DNA of 64,000 nucleotides from Saprospiraceae bacterium (GTDB lineage Bacteria; Bacteroidota; Bacteroidia; Chitinophagales; Saprospiraceae), in NCBI GenBank assembly GCA_028279185.1, contig JANQSS010000101.1, positions 44,552-108,551 on the forward strand, given 5' to 3'. Within the stretch, counting starts at the first letter, position 1; every line of letters starts with the position of its first letter. Both the position numbers and the translations under genes were made by a program. Below the pieces are notes generated by a model. It was given only the letters and a program-made list of their open reading frames with translations. It was not told the DNA's origin and did no database searches. This document shows positions 1-9,219 of this stretch, in pieces.

Positions 1-597
1 CTTCTTTTCTGATGGAATGAGTAGGGCAATAAGTGTGGCAATTAGGAAGAAGATTGTATGATGCCACTGCGGTACGGGTATACCTAGCGCATTGGTAAGC
101 TTTTTTATCCACGCCACACCACGATAGAGTAGGGGGTAGATAGTAAAATAGAAAATGAGTATAGCCGTAAGTAATTTGCTGAATATTATCTTATTGACAT
201 CGAAATCACCAATTCGAATATTATGTAATGTAACCTCATCCTGCCTATTTATTTCTTTTAACGCATCTGGTGTCTCAAAACCCAATAGCCGCTGACCCCA
301 ACTGACTTCTTCGCCGGCTCCAAATATAAAAAGTAAGCCTAGCCCGATGGTTCCGACTAACCACCAAACCGGATGCCGTTTTCGATAGTTCGCAGTTTTA
401 TAGAAACAATAAATACCAATTGCCAATAGAAAGAGTGCTGACCCGTATTCGACTAAGCCATCTTCGACAACGTAGTTTTCCTCAAACGATTTAACCCCAA
501 CTCCGTAAACCACGTATAGGCCGATGAGCAGACTGAGTAACACAAGTGAAAAAACAATCCATTCCCACTTGTTTATTTTGCGAGTGATTTCTGTCAT
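1..597 (-). CDS. polytopic membrane protein, C-terminus cut by the window edge
   Basis: An open frame reads leftward from an ATG at 597-595 through the window edge (199 codons seen, no stop). It shows several hydrophobic segments (about residues 12-32, 50-65, 77-95, 145-165 and 180-194). A conserved-looking motif EEVSWGQRLLGF lies near residue 98; similar acidic SWGQR motifs occur in uncharacterised bacterial membrane proteins. It starts 6 bases after the SdiA-regulated-like gene, so it is probably the third gene of a mutS operon. No enzymatic function can be assigned. The frame and start are clear; the function is unknown. Confidence 0.75.
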   Translation of the reverse strand, partial: MTEITRKINKWEWIVFSLVLLSLLIGLYVVYGVGVKSFEENYVVEDGLVEYGSALFLLAIGIYCFYKTANYRKRHPVWWLVGTIGLGLLFIFGAGEEVSWGQRLLGFETPDALKEINRQDEVTLHNIRIGDFDVNKIIFSKLLTAILIFYFTIYPLLYRGVAWIKKLTNALGIPVPQWHHTIFFLIATLIALLIPSEKK

Positions 598-603
598 GCG
601 GTA

Positions 604-1401
604 TTAATAAGTAAAAATATGTAACTCTTCCTCTGCATCGGAGACAATGTAAAGAATGCGTTTTTTAAAGTCAATGGCTATGCCTTCCATTTGTTTTACA
701 TCAATCAGGTATTCGTTTTGGATGTTAAACTTTTTATCGACGTGAATCACTTTTTGATCTTCATCGCTTAACAACCAAAGGTCTTTGGTTTTTGGGTTTA
801 TCGTGATTCCGCTGAGATCAGAAATGTGTTCAATCTTTTGTGACCTGATTTCCTGAAATTTATCATTTAAGTGATATATCATTACCGGCGATTTTTCATT
901 AACCACGTAGAAAGAGCCGTCTTCCCAGTCCACGTCTATGCCTTCTGGGCCGGATTTTTTACTGACATTTTCGCTAAGTTTTATATGGTGTGTTTCATTT
1001 CCACCAAGATCAAAACAGCGTATTTTATTTTTTGATTCGTCAACTGTATAAAAAAGGTCGTTTTTGAAATTGATTGCGATGCCTTCATAATCGGCCGCTT
1101 TTACATCGATCTTCTTTTGAACGACTCCTTGAAGGTTTGTTTTATAAATATTGCTTTTTTGATCACTTACGATATATAAAAATTCACCATTGGGATCTAA
1201 CGCTAACCCTGAGGGTTCTTCCATCGTTAGGCTATACACCCCTACCTTTTCTAAATTTCCGGAATGATTGCGAACACAAGTTGAGGCGGTCAATATAGTA
1301 AACAGGCAAGTTGTAATCGTGCCAAGTATGAATTTATGTAGACGATTGGCTTTATTAAAATTAACGCTCACCTTTTCTATTTTCAGATTCTCTAATTTCA
1401 A
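604..1401 (-). CDS. SdiA-regulated-like beta-propeller protein
   Basis: The 265-residue product has an N-terminal hydrophobic segment (about residues 24-40), then repeats of the form 'E-G-I/L-A-x-D/N ... L-Y-I/V-V-S/D-D/E', for example GLALDPNGEFLYIVSD and QMEGIAIDFKKRILYIVSD. This pattern fits the SdiA-regulated (YjiK-type) or NHL-like propeller family, usually periplasmic or envelope-attached and of unknown function. The Cys after LTAST is a poor lipobox because Thr is at -1, so a signal peptide or anchor is more likely than a lipoprotein. It follows mutS by 17 bases on the same strand, so the two are probably cotranscribed. Confidence 0.8.
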   Translation of the reverse strand: MKLENLKIEKVSVNFNKANRLHKFILGTITTCLFTILTASTCVRNHSGNLEKVGVYSLTMEEPSGLALDPNGEFLYIVSDQKSNIYKTNLQGVVQKKIDVKAADYEGIAINFKNDLFYTVDESKNKIRCFDLGGNETHHIKLSENVSKKSGPEGIDVDWEDGSFYVVNEKSPVMIYHLNDKFQEIRSQKIEHISDLSGITINPKTKDLWLLSDEDQKVIHVDKKFNIQNEYLIDVKQMEGIAIDFKKRILYIVSDAEEELHIFTY

Positions 1402-1418
1402 TTTTCATGTTTACTAAA

Positions 1419-4058
1419 TTATGACTTAACCAAATCAGTCAACTCCTGCAGCCGCATCATTGCTTCCATAGGTGTCATGGCATTGACATCTGTCTCTTCG
1501 ATAAGAGATTTAACCTTAGCTAAATTGACATCGTTGACTTCAAAAAAGCTGAGCTGCAAGGGTTGAATTTTAGGAATAGATCGTGTATTTGGACTATTCG
1601 AGTTTTCATCGATTAGACCGGCATTTATCGTTTGCGACTCGAGTAACTTAAGTATGGTTTGTGCTCGCTCAATCACTGTTTGCGGCATACCTGCTAATCG
1701 TGCCACATAAATACCGAAACTGTGCTCAACGCTGCCAGGTAGTAATTTACGCAGGAATAAAACTTTACTCCCAATCTTTTTAGTACTTACATGGAAATTT
1801 TTAATTCGCTCATATTTATTTGCCAATTCATTTAATTCATGATAGTGTGTAGCAAATAAAGCAAAGGGGCGTTTTTCGCTTTGATCGTGAATATATTCGA
1901 CAATGCTCCAAGCAATTGAAATGCCATCGAATGTACTTGTTCCGCGACCAATTTCATCAAGTAAGAGAAGGGAGCGATTGGATAAATTGTTCAAAATATT
2001 TGCGGTTTCATTCATCTCGACCATAAACGTCGATTCGCCGGAAGAAATGTTATCAGACGCTCCAACGCGCGTAAAAATGCGATCCAATACGATGAGGTCT
2101 GCTGAGTCGGCTGGCACAAACGATCCAATTTGGGCGAGCAAGGAAATGAGCGCTGTCTGGCGGAGAACGGCACTTTTTCCAGACATATTAGGTCCTGTAA
2201 TGACAATTACTTGTTGGTCCTCTTTGTTGAGCACAACATCATTCGGAATAAAAGATTCTTCGGGTGGCATAAGCGCTTCAATTACCGGATGTCGGCCCTG
2301 CTTGATTTCGATTTTGCCCTCGTCATTAAAGGATGGCCTCATATAATTTTGATGAGCAGCCAATTCAGCCAATCCGCATAAAACATCAAGGTGACCTACA
2401 AGTTTGGCGTTATTTTGAAGGGTTGTAATATATTTTTGAGCGAAGGCTAAAAATTCATCGTAAAGACGTTGCTCTAGCTCATTAATTTTACCTTCTGCAT
2501 TTAATATTTTGTCCTCTAATTCCTTTAATTCTGGTGTTATGTACCGCTCGGAATTCGTTAACGTCTGTTTTCTTATCCAATCATCGGGCACAAGTCCTTT
2601 GTCTTTATACCTATTTGTAACTTCTAGGTAGTATCCGAAGACATTATTAAAACCTACTTTCAACTTGTCAATTCCCGTTCGTTCGGCCTCCCGCTTTTGC
2701 AGATTCAGTAATATATCTTTTGCACCGGACATTATTCCGCGCCATTCATCAAGTTCAGCTGAAAATCCATTTTTAATCGTCTGAGATTTACCCAATTGCA
2801 CGGGCAATTCACCATGAAATCGGTTGTTTATATCATCTTGCAATTCCTGAACGACATTCATTTGTTTGCTCAATTGAACCAGCGCAGTGAATTGAGTTGA
2901 TGATATTTTATCGATTATTTGCGATAGTAATTGCAAGCTGGATAGGAGTTGTGTTACATGCCTGGGGATAAATTTGGCTGCCGCCAATTTAGCCGTGAGC
3001 CGTTCAAGATCCCCGATAGGTTTTATAAGCGAACGCAAATCTTCTCGTAATTGATTCGCACCATGTAAGGTTTCGACCAAATCGTGTCGTTTCTTAATTT
3101 CCATTGCATCGATCAAAGGAAATACAAGCCATTTATGTAAGAGACGGCCGCCCATCGGGCTGACGGTCTGATCGATTACATCAAATAATGACTTTCCATG
3201 GGGCTGGATCGAATAAACCAATTCTAAATTTCGAATTGTAAACGGATCTAGCCACATAAAATCATCAGAAGCAATCCGGCTGATTTGGTTGACATGTGCA
3301 AGCTGTTTGTTCTCTGTGTTCTCAAGGTAATGTAAAACAACACCGCAGGCGATTATGGATAGGGACTGCGAATCAATACCAAATCCTTTTAATGATTTAA
3401 CACGTAATTGTCGCTGGATCTTTTCCCGGCAAAAATCTTCATCGAATATCCAATCATCTATGCCATAAGCGTAGGTATCGGGATGCGTAATATCAGCGGT
3501 AAGTGGTATGCCTTTTTCGTACAATAATTCTGCGGGACGATATGCACCAATGAGATTTACTGTGTCCGATAGTGCTCCCTGAAATGTTGAAAATTGTCCC
3601 GTTGAAAAGTCTAAAAAAGCTGCTGCCGCATGATTTCTATTCCCATCGACAACGAAGGCACATAGGTAGTTAGCCTTCTTGCTTTCCAGCAACTGATCGT
3701 TGGTATTAATCCCGGGAGTAACGACTTCGGTGACCCCACGCTTAACAATCTTTTTTTCCTTCGATGGTTTTTCTAATTGTTCGCATACTGCTACCCGGTA
3801 GCCGGCTTTAACGAGACGCGGCAAATAAAGGTCCATTGAGTGGTGAGGAAATCCGGCCAGCGCAATATCGCTTCCACCATTATTGCGTTTGGTCAGGACA
3901 ATTCCCAGGATGTCGGCTACGAGCTTGGCGTCATCTGCGAAGGTTTCATAAAAGTCACCCACTCGATAGAGTAATATAGCATCCGGGTACTTCGCTTTCA
4001 TGTCGAAGTACTGCCGCATAAGCGGAGTCATTTTCGTTGATGAAGATTTACCTGCCAA
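1419..4058 (-). CDS. mutS: DNA mismatch repair protein MutS
   Basis: Full-length MutS of 879 residues, which recognises mispaired or looped DNA and starts mismatch repair. The mismatch-reading Phe-x-Glu motif is in GDFYETF (F36, E38). Connector, lever and clamp regions follow, then the ABC-type ATPase with Walker A GPNMSGKS (622-629) and Walker B LLLLDE (697-702), and a C-terminal helix-turn-helix. The frame starts at TTG 4058-4056. The first ATG (4031) would remove nine residues, but MutS of this phylum usually has a short basic leader before 'TPLM', which favours the TTG. A -7 box TAAATTTG lies 19 bases upstream. Two envelope-type genes follow in the same direction. Confidence 0.98.
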   Translation of the reverse strand: MAGKSSSTKMTPLMRQYFDMKAKYPDAILLYRVGDFYETFADDAKLVADILGIVLTKRNNGGSDIALAGFPHHSMDLYLPRLVKAGYRVAVCEQLEKPSKEKKIVKRGVTEVVTPGINTNDQLLESKKANYLCAFVVDGNRNHAAAAFLDFSTGQFSTFQGALSDTVNLIGAYRPAELLYEKGIPLTADITHPDTYAYGIDDWIFDEDFCREKIQRQLRVKSLKGFGIDSQSLSIIACGVVLHYLENTENKQLAHVNQISRIASDDFMWLDPFTIRNLELVYSIQPHGKSLFDVIDQTVSPMGGRLLHKWLVFPLIDAMEIKKRHDLVETLHGANQLREDLRSLIKPIGDLERLTAKLAAAKFIPRHVTQLLSSLQLLSQIIDKISSTQFTALVQLSKQMNVVQELQDDINNRFHGELPVQLGKSQTIKNGFSAELDEWRGIMSGAKDILLNLQKREAERTGIDKLKVGFNNVFGYYLEVTNRYKDKGLVPDDWIRKQTLTNSERYITPELKELEDKILNAEGKINELEQRLYDEFLAFAQKYITTLQNNAKLVGHLDVLCGLAELAAHQNYMRPSFNDEGKIEIKQGRHPVIEALMPPEESFIPNDVVLNKEDQQVIVITGPNMSGKSAVLRQTALISLLAQIGSFVPADSADLIVLDRIFTRVGASDNISSGESTFMVEMNETANILNNLSNRSLLLLDEIGRGTSTFDGISIAWSIVEYIHDQSEKRPFALFATHYHELNELANKYERIKNFHVSTKKIGSKVLFLRKLLPGSVEHSFGIYVARLAGMPQTVIERAQTILKLLESQTINAGLIDENSNSPNTRSIPKIQPLQLSFFEVNDVNLAKVKSLIEETDVNAMTPMEAMMRLQELTDLVKS

Positions 4059-4077
4059 GCGCTAAATTGTTGGGCGA

Positions 4078-4085
4078 CAAATTTA
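4078..4085 (-). promoter_or_regulatory. Bacteroidota -7 promoter box for mutS
   Basis: On the minus strand the sequence is TAAATTTG, a full match to the TAnnTTTG consensus. It sits about 20 bases before the TTG start of mutS, giving a short leader. No convincing -33 box is seen. Confidence 0.6.
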
Positions 4086-4199
4086 GTAAGATACGATTTA
4101 AATAAGATGCAAAATCCAATCTATCCAAATTATTTGATTGTCCTTTATTCCATTGCGCAAACTTGTGCGCTCAAAGCTTGTAAAATCCCATCGAAGGCT

Positions 4200-4207
4200 T
4201 AATTTTG
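4200..4207 (+). promoter_or_regulatory. Bacteroidota -7 promoter box for the 4229 gene
   Basis: TAATTTTG matches TAnnTTTG in full. The ATG chosen for the downstream gene begins 22 bases later. The box overlaps an in-frame TTG at 4205, which argues against that TTG being the start. Confidence 0.55.
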
Positions 4208-4228
4208 CGGACCAAATCTACAGCCAAT

Positions 4229-4705
4229 ATGGACGCTATATTTTCAGAATTGACGGCAGAGGAAAATGAGCAGTTGCTCGATGCCATTCCATTGATCACG
4301 CTGCTCATAGGTACAGCCGACGGAAATTTCGATATCCATGAAAGTTCCTGGGCGCAGCGCGTAGTCAAGTTTAGGTCGTTTACTAACGATCAGGATCTGA
4401 AGGAATATTATATCGGAGTAGGCCAGACTTTTGAACCCCAGCTCAATCACTTCATTCGTGAAATGCCAGATGGACTCGAGGAAAAAACAGCCTATTTGTC
4501 TGCCGAGCTTGAAAAGATGAACCCGCTAATTGCAAAACTAAACGGGCATGATGCATATCGTCTTTACAATGATTTCTTGAGTTTTGCCAAGCATGTGGCC
4601 AAAGCCTCTGGAGGATTTTTATATATGGCAAATGTGAGCCCAAGGGAAAAAGCTTTGTTGGACTTGCCTATGGTCAAATCTATCGATACCTATCCAGGTA
4701 TCTAG
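4229..4705 (+). CDS. conserved hypothetical acidic protein, TerB-like N-terminus
   Basis: Soluble protein of 158 residues without signal peptide or membrane segment. The N-terminal stretch LITLLIGTADGNFDIHESSW resembles the helical TerB-type region, where acidic residues follow an 'ADG' turn, but the match is weak. The rest is helical and acidic and fits no family I recognise. ATG 4229 is chosen because the -7 box at 4200-4207 overlaps the alternative upstream TTG. It stands alone, divergent from mutS and convergent with the K+ channel gene, whose stop lies 2 bases away. Confidence 0.7.
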   Translation: MDAIFSELTAEENEQLLDAIPLITLLIGTADGNFDIHESSWAQRVVKFRSFTNDQDLKEYYIGVGQTFEPQLNHFIREMPDGLEEKTAYLSAELEKMNPLIAKLNGHDAYRLYNDFLSFAKHVAKASGGFLYMANVSPREKALLDLPMVKSIDTYPGI

Positions 4706-4707
4706 GT

Positions 4708-5547
4708 CTATTCTGATTCATCCAGATAAAGCGAGGCTCCGCAAACGAGACAATGTCTTGCATTGTCCTCATGAAACGAGTGGCCACATGTACGACAGTT
4801 GTGCGTATTAGTGCTTATCGCTGAACGTGTCAACTCCGCAGATACTATACCTGTTGGTACAGCAATAATAGAGTAACCCAATAGCATGATGACAGCGGCG
4901 AGAAACTGACCTGCTGATGTTACGGGAGTTATGTCACCGTATCCAACAGTCGTCAAGGTTACAATCGCCCAATATATACTGGTTGGAATGTCGGCAAATT
5001 TGCTATTCACAGACCCCTCTATAACATACATGGTCGATCCTAAGATAGTGACCAATGTCAATACGAAAGCGAGAAAAATTCCGATTCGATATAGGCTTTT
5101 ACGCAGGGCCAGCAATATGTGCATGCCTTCACGTGTGAACTTTACCAGTTTTAGTATTCTGAAAACACGCAATAAACGCAATGCTCTGATAACCAGCAGA
5201 TACTGTGTGCCCGCTACAAAAATACTGATATAAGTCGGGAGAATTGAGAGTAGGTCAATGATGCCAAAAAAGCTCGTAGCATATTTTAAAGGCTTTTTAA
5301 CAACCCAGAGCCTCATGGCGTATTCTATCGTGAAAACTATTGTGAAGATCCATTCCAGAACGTATAGCAAGTTTTGATGACGGTTGTGAATAGGCTCTAC
5401 GCTATCAATAATGACAGTTACAACACTGGCAATAATGAACCAAAGCAAGATTACATCAAACAGCTTACCCATTCGGGTATCTGCTTCAAATATGATTTCA
5501 TGTAATTTGGCTTTGTTAATCACTTTGTCAGGACATGTATTACACAA
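4708..5547 (-). CDS. voltage-gated-type potassium channel (ion transporter) with C-terminal zinc ribbon
   Basis: Six-helix ion channel of 279 residues. An S4-like helix (about 121-135) carries Arg or Lys at every third position (RALRLLRVFRILKLVKF). The selectivity filter TVGYGD is at 200-205 before S6. The C-terminus has two Cys pairs (CRTC and CLVC), typical of a zinc ribbon in small bacterial Kv-like channels. The start is uncertain: an in-frame TAA directly precedes TTG 5547, a GTG lies at 5523-5521, and no ATG occurs before residue 26, which would cut conserved sequence. Family members commonly begin near 'KLHEIIFEAD', so GTG 5523 is a good alternative. Confidence 0.92.
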   Translation of the reverse strand: MCNTCPDKVINKAKLHEIIFEADTRMGKLFDVILLWFIIASVVTVIIDSVEPIHNRHQNLLYVLEWIFTIVFTIEYAMRLWVVKKPLKYATSFFGIIDLLSILPTYISIFVAGTQYLLVIRALRLLRVFRILKLVKFTREGMHILLALRKSLYRIGIFLAFVLTLVTILGSTMYVIEGSVNSKFADIPTSIYWAIVTLTTVGYGDITPVTSAGQFLAAVIMLLGYSIIAVPTGIVSAELTRSAISTNTHNCRTCGHSFHEDNARHCLVCGASLYLDESE

Positions 5548-5784
5548 TTAAACACCCATAGAGCAAAAATGGTGCCCATCTTCATCCATTCCATTCTCAA
5601 TGACGTAACCGTATGTTTTGTGACATAGTGCCAGGCAAAGCGAATAAAATTAACGTGCTTCTTAACAAAGGCTTATGACCTTTTATGAAATTTGACGTCT
5701 TATGTCTAACGTTTCACCATAAAGGCCGGCAAACTGATCAAATACGATTATATTCAAGGCCTAATGCTTAAAATCACTTTTGAT

Positions 5785-7263
5785 ATGAAATTCACAAAGA
5801 CTAATCTTCTCACGCGTAGAATAGCGTCGTTCGGCATTGTTTGTTTGTTGCTAATAATTGTGGCGTGTTCGCGAAACCCAGTCACTGGAAAAAAACAACT
5901 GAATTTGATGGGTGAGCAGCAAGAAATAGCCTTGGGAAAGCAGTCGGACCCGGGCATCGTTGCCATGTTTGGGAAATACGAAGATGAAACGTTACAGAAT
6001 TTCATCTCATCGAAAGGTAAGGCTATGGGCAAGATTAGTCACAGACCTAACTTGAATTACGAGTTCAAAATTTTAGATAGCCCGGTTGTGAATGCGTTTG
6101 CAGTGCCTGGAGGTTATGTTTATTTCACTCGTGGTATCATGGCCCACTTCAACAATGAGGCGGAGTTTGCTGGTGTTTTGGGGCATGAGATAGGACATAT
6201 AACCGCGCGCCATTCTGCCAGGCAGTATACTAATCAGGTCCTGGGACAGTTGCTATTGATTGGTGGAATGGTTGTTTCTCCAGAGTTTCGTCAGTTTGGA
6301 GATGTTGCGGCGCAGAGCATGGGTATGCTCTTTATGAAGTTCGGACGCGATCACGAAAGCGAATCAGATGGTCTCGGCGTAAATTACAGCACAGCCATTG
6401 GGTATGATGCACATGAAATGGGTGATTTCTTCAACACGCTGCATCGGTTATCAACAAAGGACGGCCGAGATCCTATCCCGACTTTCCAATCTACGCATCC
6501 CGACCCATTGGATCGCTATGCCAAAGTACATGAGCATGCGGATAAAGCACAAAGTAAGGATCCCAAAAGCACCTATAAAATTGGTCGGGATAGTTATCTG
6601 CGCATGATTGACGGCTTGGTATATGGAGAAGACCCACGTCAGGGCTACGAGGAAAATGGATTTTTCTATCATCCTGAATTAAAATTTCAATATAAGTTAC
6701 CTTCCAAATGGCAAATGTTGAATACACCGGCTCAAGTCCAAATGGGCGAGCCGGATGGCAAGGCAGCTATGTTCTTATCACTAGGGCAAGGAAGTACCTT
6801 GCAAGAAGCGTTAAATAATGAGTTAACCGAAAATAAACTTACGCTCATAGAGAAGTCCAATCGAAATGTAAATGGCCTGCAAGCACTGGCGGCAATATCA
6901 GAACAAGTTGGTCAAAACCAACAAGGTCAGCAAATTAAAATTAAGGTTATCTCTTATTTTATTAAGTATGGCGATTTAATCTACAAATTTAATGGCATGA
7001 CGTATGATGAATTATTCAGTCAGTTTGCGCCGGTGATGGAGAACTCGATGAAATCATTCAAAAAACTTACCGACGCCTCTAAAATAAATAGGAAGCCAGA
7101 GCGAATTAAGATTCAAAAAGTACCATCAACCATGACATTGAAGCAGGCATTGACTCGTTTCAAGGTGCCAAACAATCGACATGAAGAATTGGCAATTTTA
7201 AACGGAATGAAAGTGCTGGACTCCGTGAAGGGGGGAACCCTTATTAAAACGGTACAGAAATAG
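5785..7263 (+). CDS. M48-family zinc metalloprotease, lipoprotein
   Basis: Secreted lipoprotein protease of 492 residues, counting from ATG 5785. An upstream ATG at 5764 would add seven residues before the signal peptide. The lipobox IIVAC places the lipidated Cys at about residue 28. The peptidase domain has the zinc motif HEIGH (134-138) and the downstream ESESDGLG segment with the third ligand Glu, followed by the 'STHPDPLDRY' motif seen in BepA/LoiP-type proteases of envelope quality control. The C-terminal 250 residues are an extra region ending in a lysine-rich LysM-like segment (about 440-490). It appears monocistronic. Confidence 0.93.
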   Translation: MKFTKTNLLTRRIASFGIVCLLLIIVACSRNPVTGKKQLNLMGEQQEIALGKQSDPGIVAMFGKYEDETLQNFISSKGKAMGKISHRPNLNYEFKILDSPVVNAFAVPGGYVYFTRGIMAHFNNEAEFAGVLGHEIGHITARHSARQYTNQVLGQLLLIGGMVVSPEFRQFGDVAAQSMGMLFMKFGRDHESESDGLGVNYSTAIGYDAHEMGDFFNTLHRLSTKDGRDPIPTFQSTHPDPLDRYAKVHEHADKAQSKDPKSTYKIGRDSYLRMIDGLVYGEDPRQGYEENGFFYHPELKFQYKLPSKWQMLNTPAQVQMGEPDGKAAMFLSLGQGSTLQEALNNELTENKLTLIEKSNRNVNGLQALAAISEQVGQNQQGQQIKIKVISYFIKYGDLIYKFNGMTYDELFSQFAPVMENSMKSFKKLTDASKINRKPERIKIQKVPSTMTLKQALTRFKVPNNRHEELAILNGMKVLDSVKGGTLIKTVQK

Positions 7264-7632
7264 GTAGCCTTTCCAAAAATAGCGTAATTTTATTTGAGTT
7301 CTTCATTTGAGAAATCCAGACCGGGTCAAAATTGAACGCAACGTTTGAGATGCAGTGTTGAACGAATTACTTATTTAACTATGTTTCGAATTTTGTGAGA
7401 TGTAATCAATTTAGCCGTATGCTCTCGGAAAAATTGGATATAAATTTTTCGATCCAATCTTATAACTCTCCTAAATACACCGATTAAACAGATTTCAATT
7501 TGAAACCACCGCGTTCTTCCACTTTTACTTATGTTTTTGGAGTCAGTTTTAAAACTGTTGCCGGGGTTTAAAAGGTTTACGGAGTTGTATTTCATTCATT
7601 CGAAAAAGGTGCGAGTTAGTGCAAATTGAGGA
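7264..7632. other. 369-base gap without a supported gene
   Basis: AT-rich spacer between two convergent genes. A 74-codon frame at 7371-7595 (minus) has no recognisable domain, signal or promoter and is not called. A small inverted repeat, ATTGGAT at 7433-7439 against ATCCAAT at 7452-7458, could form a hairpin but lacks a clean T run. Nothing else stands out. Confidence 0.6.
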
Positions 7633-9009
7633 TTACTTGTTTTGTAACAATTGTAAAGTTTGAACCGGCACATCTTGAAAATCCAACATCATTAAACCAT
7701 CAACGCAATGTGAAAAGTCTGGATCTATATTGAATCCAATAAAACGCGCATTTTGACTTATATACTTTCGGATTAGAACGGGAAGTCGGTAATTTTCAGG
7801 TTCAATCTCCGATATTAATTCATCAAGTTTAATTAATTCTCCATTTAAAACGCGCATAACATTTTCGAGGCTGTCTTCGGATGACGTTGTATAATACTCT
7901 TGTCGGGGTATAAAATGAACGGCTACATCCCGATTGAAATGGTATCGCCTCAAATATGTCGTTATTAAGTTGCGACTTATGTCACTATAGGCACGACTTA
8001 TACTGACTAAGCCAAAAACATATCTGCAATGCTCTCGCTTTTTTAAATAATTCAGAATACCATTCCATAAAAGGAAGAGTGGTAGTTGTTTTCGTTGATA
8101 AGCTTGAACGATGAAGGATCTCCCAAGTTCAATACTATTTTTAAGTGTAGGAATTATTTGATTGTCTATACGATACAAGGTGTGCATGTATAATCCTTCG
8201 ATGCCGTATTGTTCAAGTATTTCATCACAAGGCGCTATGCGGTATCCTCCAACGATACATTGCTCGTCTTGATCGACAAGGAAAAGTTGATCATAGGCTT
8301 GATCAAAGGTGTCTAAATCAATAGGCTTGCCTGAACCTTCGCCAACTTCGTTAAAAGTTTTTGCCCGCAATCGCCCGACCTCATGTGGAATAGCAGAGAG
8401 ATTTTTGAATTTGGACAGGTATAATGAAAATTTTCCGCGTCGATCTACTAAACCATTGTTCAATTCAATTTGATCGAGTTCTTCTTTTATTGTTGACCAC
8501 GAATATTTTTCAATCTCTTCTGTTGGCTTTTGTGGAAAACTTATTTTAGATGACGCACGGGCCATTTCGAAAAGACGTAGCTTGCTGATTAAATAAGTCC
8601 ATATTTCTTTGCCAGTCATAAATCTATCAAAAGCTGTTCCGCCAATAATTTTTCCGACCTGTATCGGTAATGTTCCCTCGGTCATGTTTTCTGCTACTTG
8701 ATCCAAATCAATGTACATGGTCAATACAGGAATACGGGCTTTGAGTACATTATCAAAAAACCGGTGAACAGTACGGTCTGCATGTTGCTTTTTACTAAAT
8801 ATGGGAAGTATGCCCCAGTTACCGAAAGTCGATAGATTTGTTAAGTGCAAATCCTTAGGGTCGCAGATGACTTGAATTCCCTGATGCAATTCTTCGATGC
8901 GATGCAGAACGTCTCTATGGCTTTCTTCAAAATCGAACGAAAGGTTGCTGATGACTAAAATCACCATGTCTGACTCTGTTGCACGTGCTATATGAGGGGC
9001 TAGATTCAT
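7633..9009 (-). CDS. GNAT-type N-acyltransferase with degenerate PlsC-like N-terminus (OlsF-like)
   Basis: The product has 458 residues. Residues about 200-375 match the acetyltransferase/hemolysin-like family that N-acylates amino acids in ornithine or glycine lipid synthesis (OlsB/GlsB type), with motifs such as EVGRLRAKTFNEVGEGSGK, DQLFLVD and FGLVSISRAYSD. Residues 1-150 look like the tail of a PlsC-type O-acyltransferase (PVLTMYIDL, a 'VGKIIGG' element, then YLISKLRLF). Fused OlsF enzymes carry a full PlsC domain with an HX4D motif; I do not see that motif here, so this half may be inactive or shortened. The gene has its own -7 box and no partner nearby. The lipid product is inferred. 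Confidence 0.78.
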   Translation of the reverse strand: MNLAPHIARATESDMVILVISNLSFDFEESHRDVLHRIEELHQGIQVICDPKDLHLTNLSTFGNWGILPIFSKKQHADRTVHRFFDNVLKARIPVLTMYIDLDQVAENMTEGTLPIQVGKIIGGTAFDRFMTGKEIWTYLISKLRLFEMARASSKISFPQKPTEEIEKYSWSTIKEELDQIELNNGLVDRRGKFSLYLSKFKNLSAIPHEVGRLRAKTFNEVGEGSGKPIDLDTFDQAYDQLFLVDQDEQCIVGGYRIAPCDEILEQYGIEGLYMHTLYRIDNQIIPTLKNSIELGRSFIVQAYQRKQLPLFLLWNGILNYLKKREHCRYVFGLVSISRAYSDISRNLITTYLRRYHFNRDVAVHFIPRQEYYTTSSEDSLENVMRVLNGELIKLDELISEIEPENYRLPVLIRKYISQNARFIGFNIDPDFSHCVDGLMMLDFQDVPVQTLQLLQNK

Positions 9010-9032
9010 GGCTTGGCGATCGGATCTACTTA

Positions 9033-9040
9033 CAAATATA
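9033..9040 (-). promoter_or_regulatory. Bacteroidota -7 promoter box for the OlsF-like gene
   Basis: The minus strand reads TATATTTG, a full consensus match, with the ATG (9009) 24 bases downstream. An in-frame TAA overlaps the region just upstream of the box, so the coding frame cannot extend beyond it. Confidence 0.6.
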
Positions 9041-9219
9041 GTTTATCACAAATGCTTCTTCTTCGGATGCTGATGTTTGATGGACTATGCTATTATATAC
9101 GGAATATAATCATTCATGAACCTTATATTCGCTGGGATGAAGTTGATAAATACGCGTTCATTTGTTCGAAGAGAATGCCTTACAGCATTAACTTTCTTTT
9201 CTAATAGTTGGTTGACGGT

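Noticed and set aside
7371..7595. 74-codon minus-strand frame in a gap
   Set aside because: No domain, signal peptide or promoter; composition looks like spacer.
9013..9204. 63-codon plus-strand frame ahead of the GH13 gene, considered as a lost signal peptide
   Set aside because: It ends in stops before the GH13 start, has no signal-peptide shape at its end, and overlaps the opposite-strand promoter.
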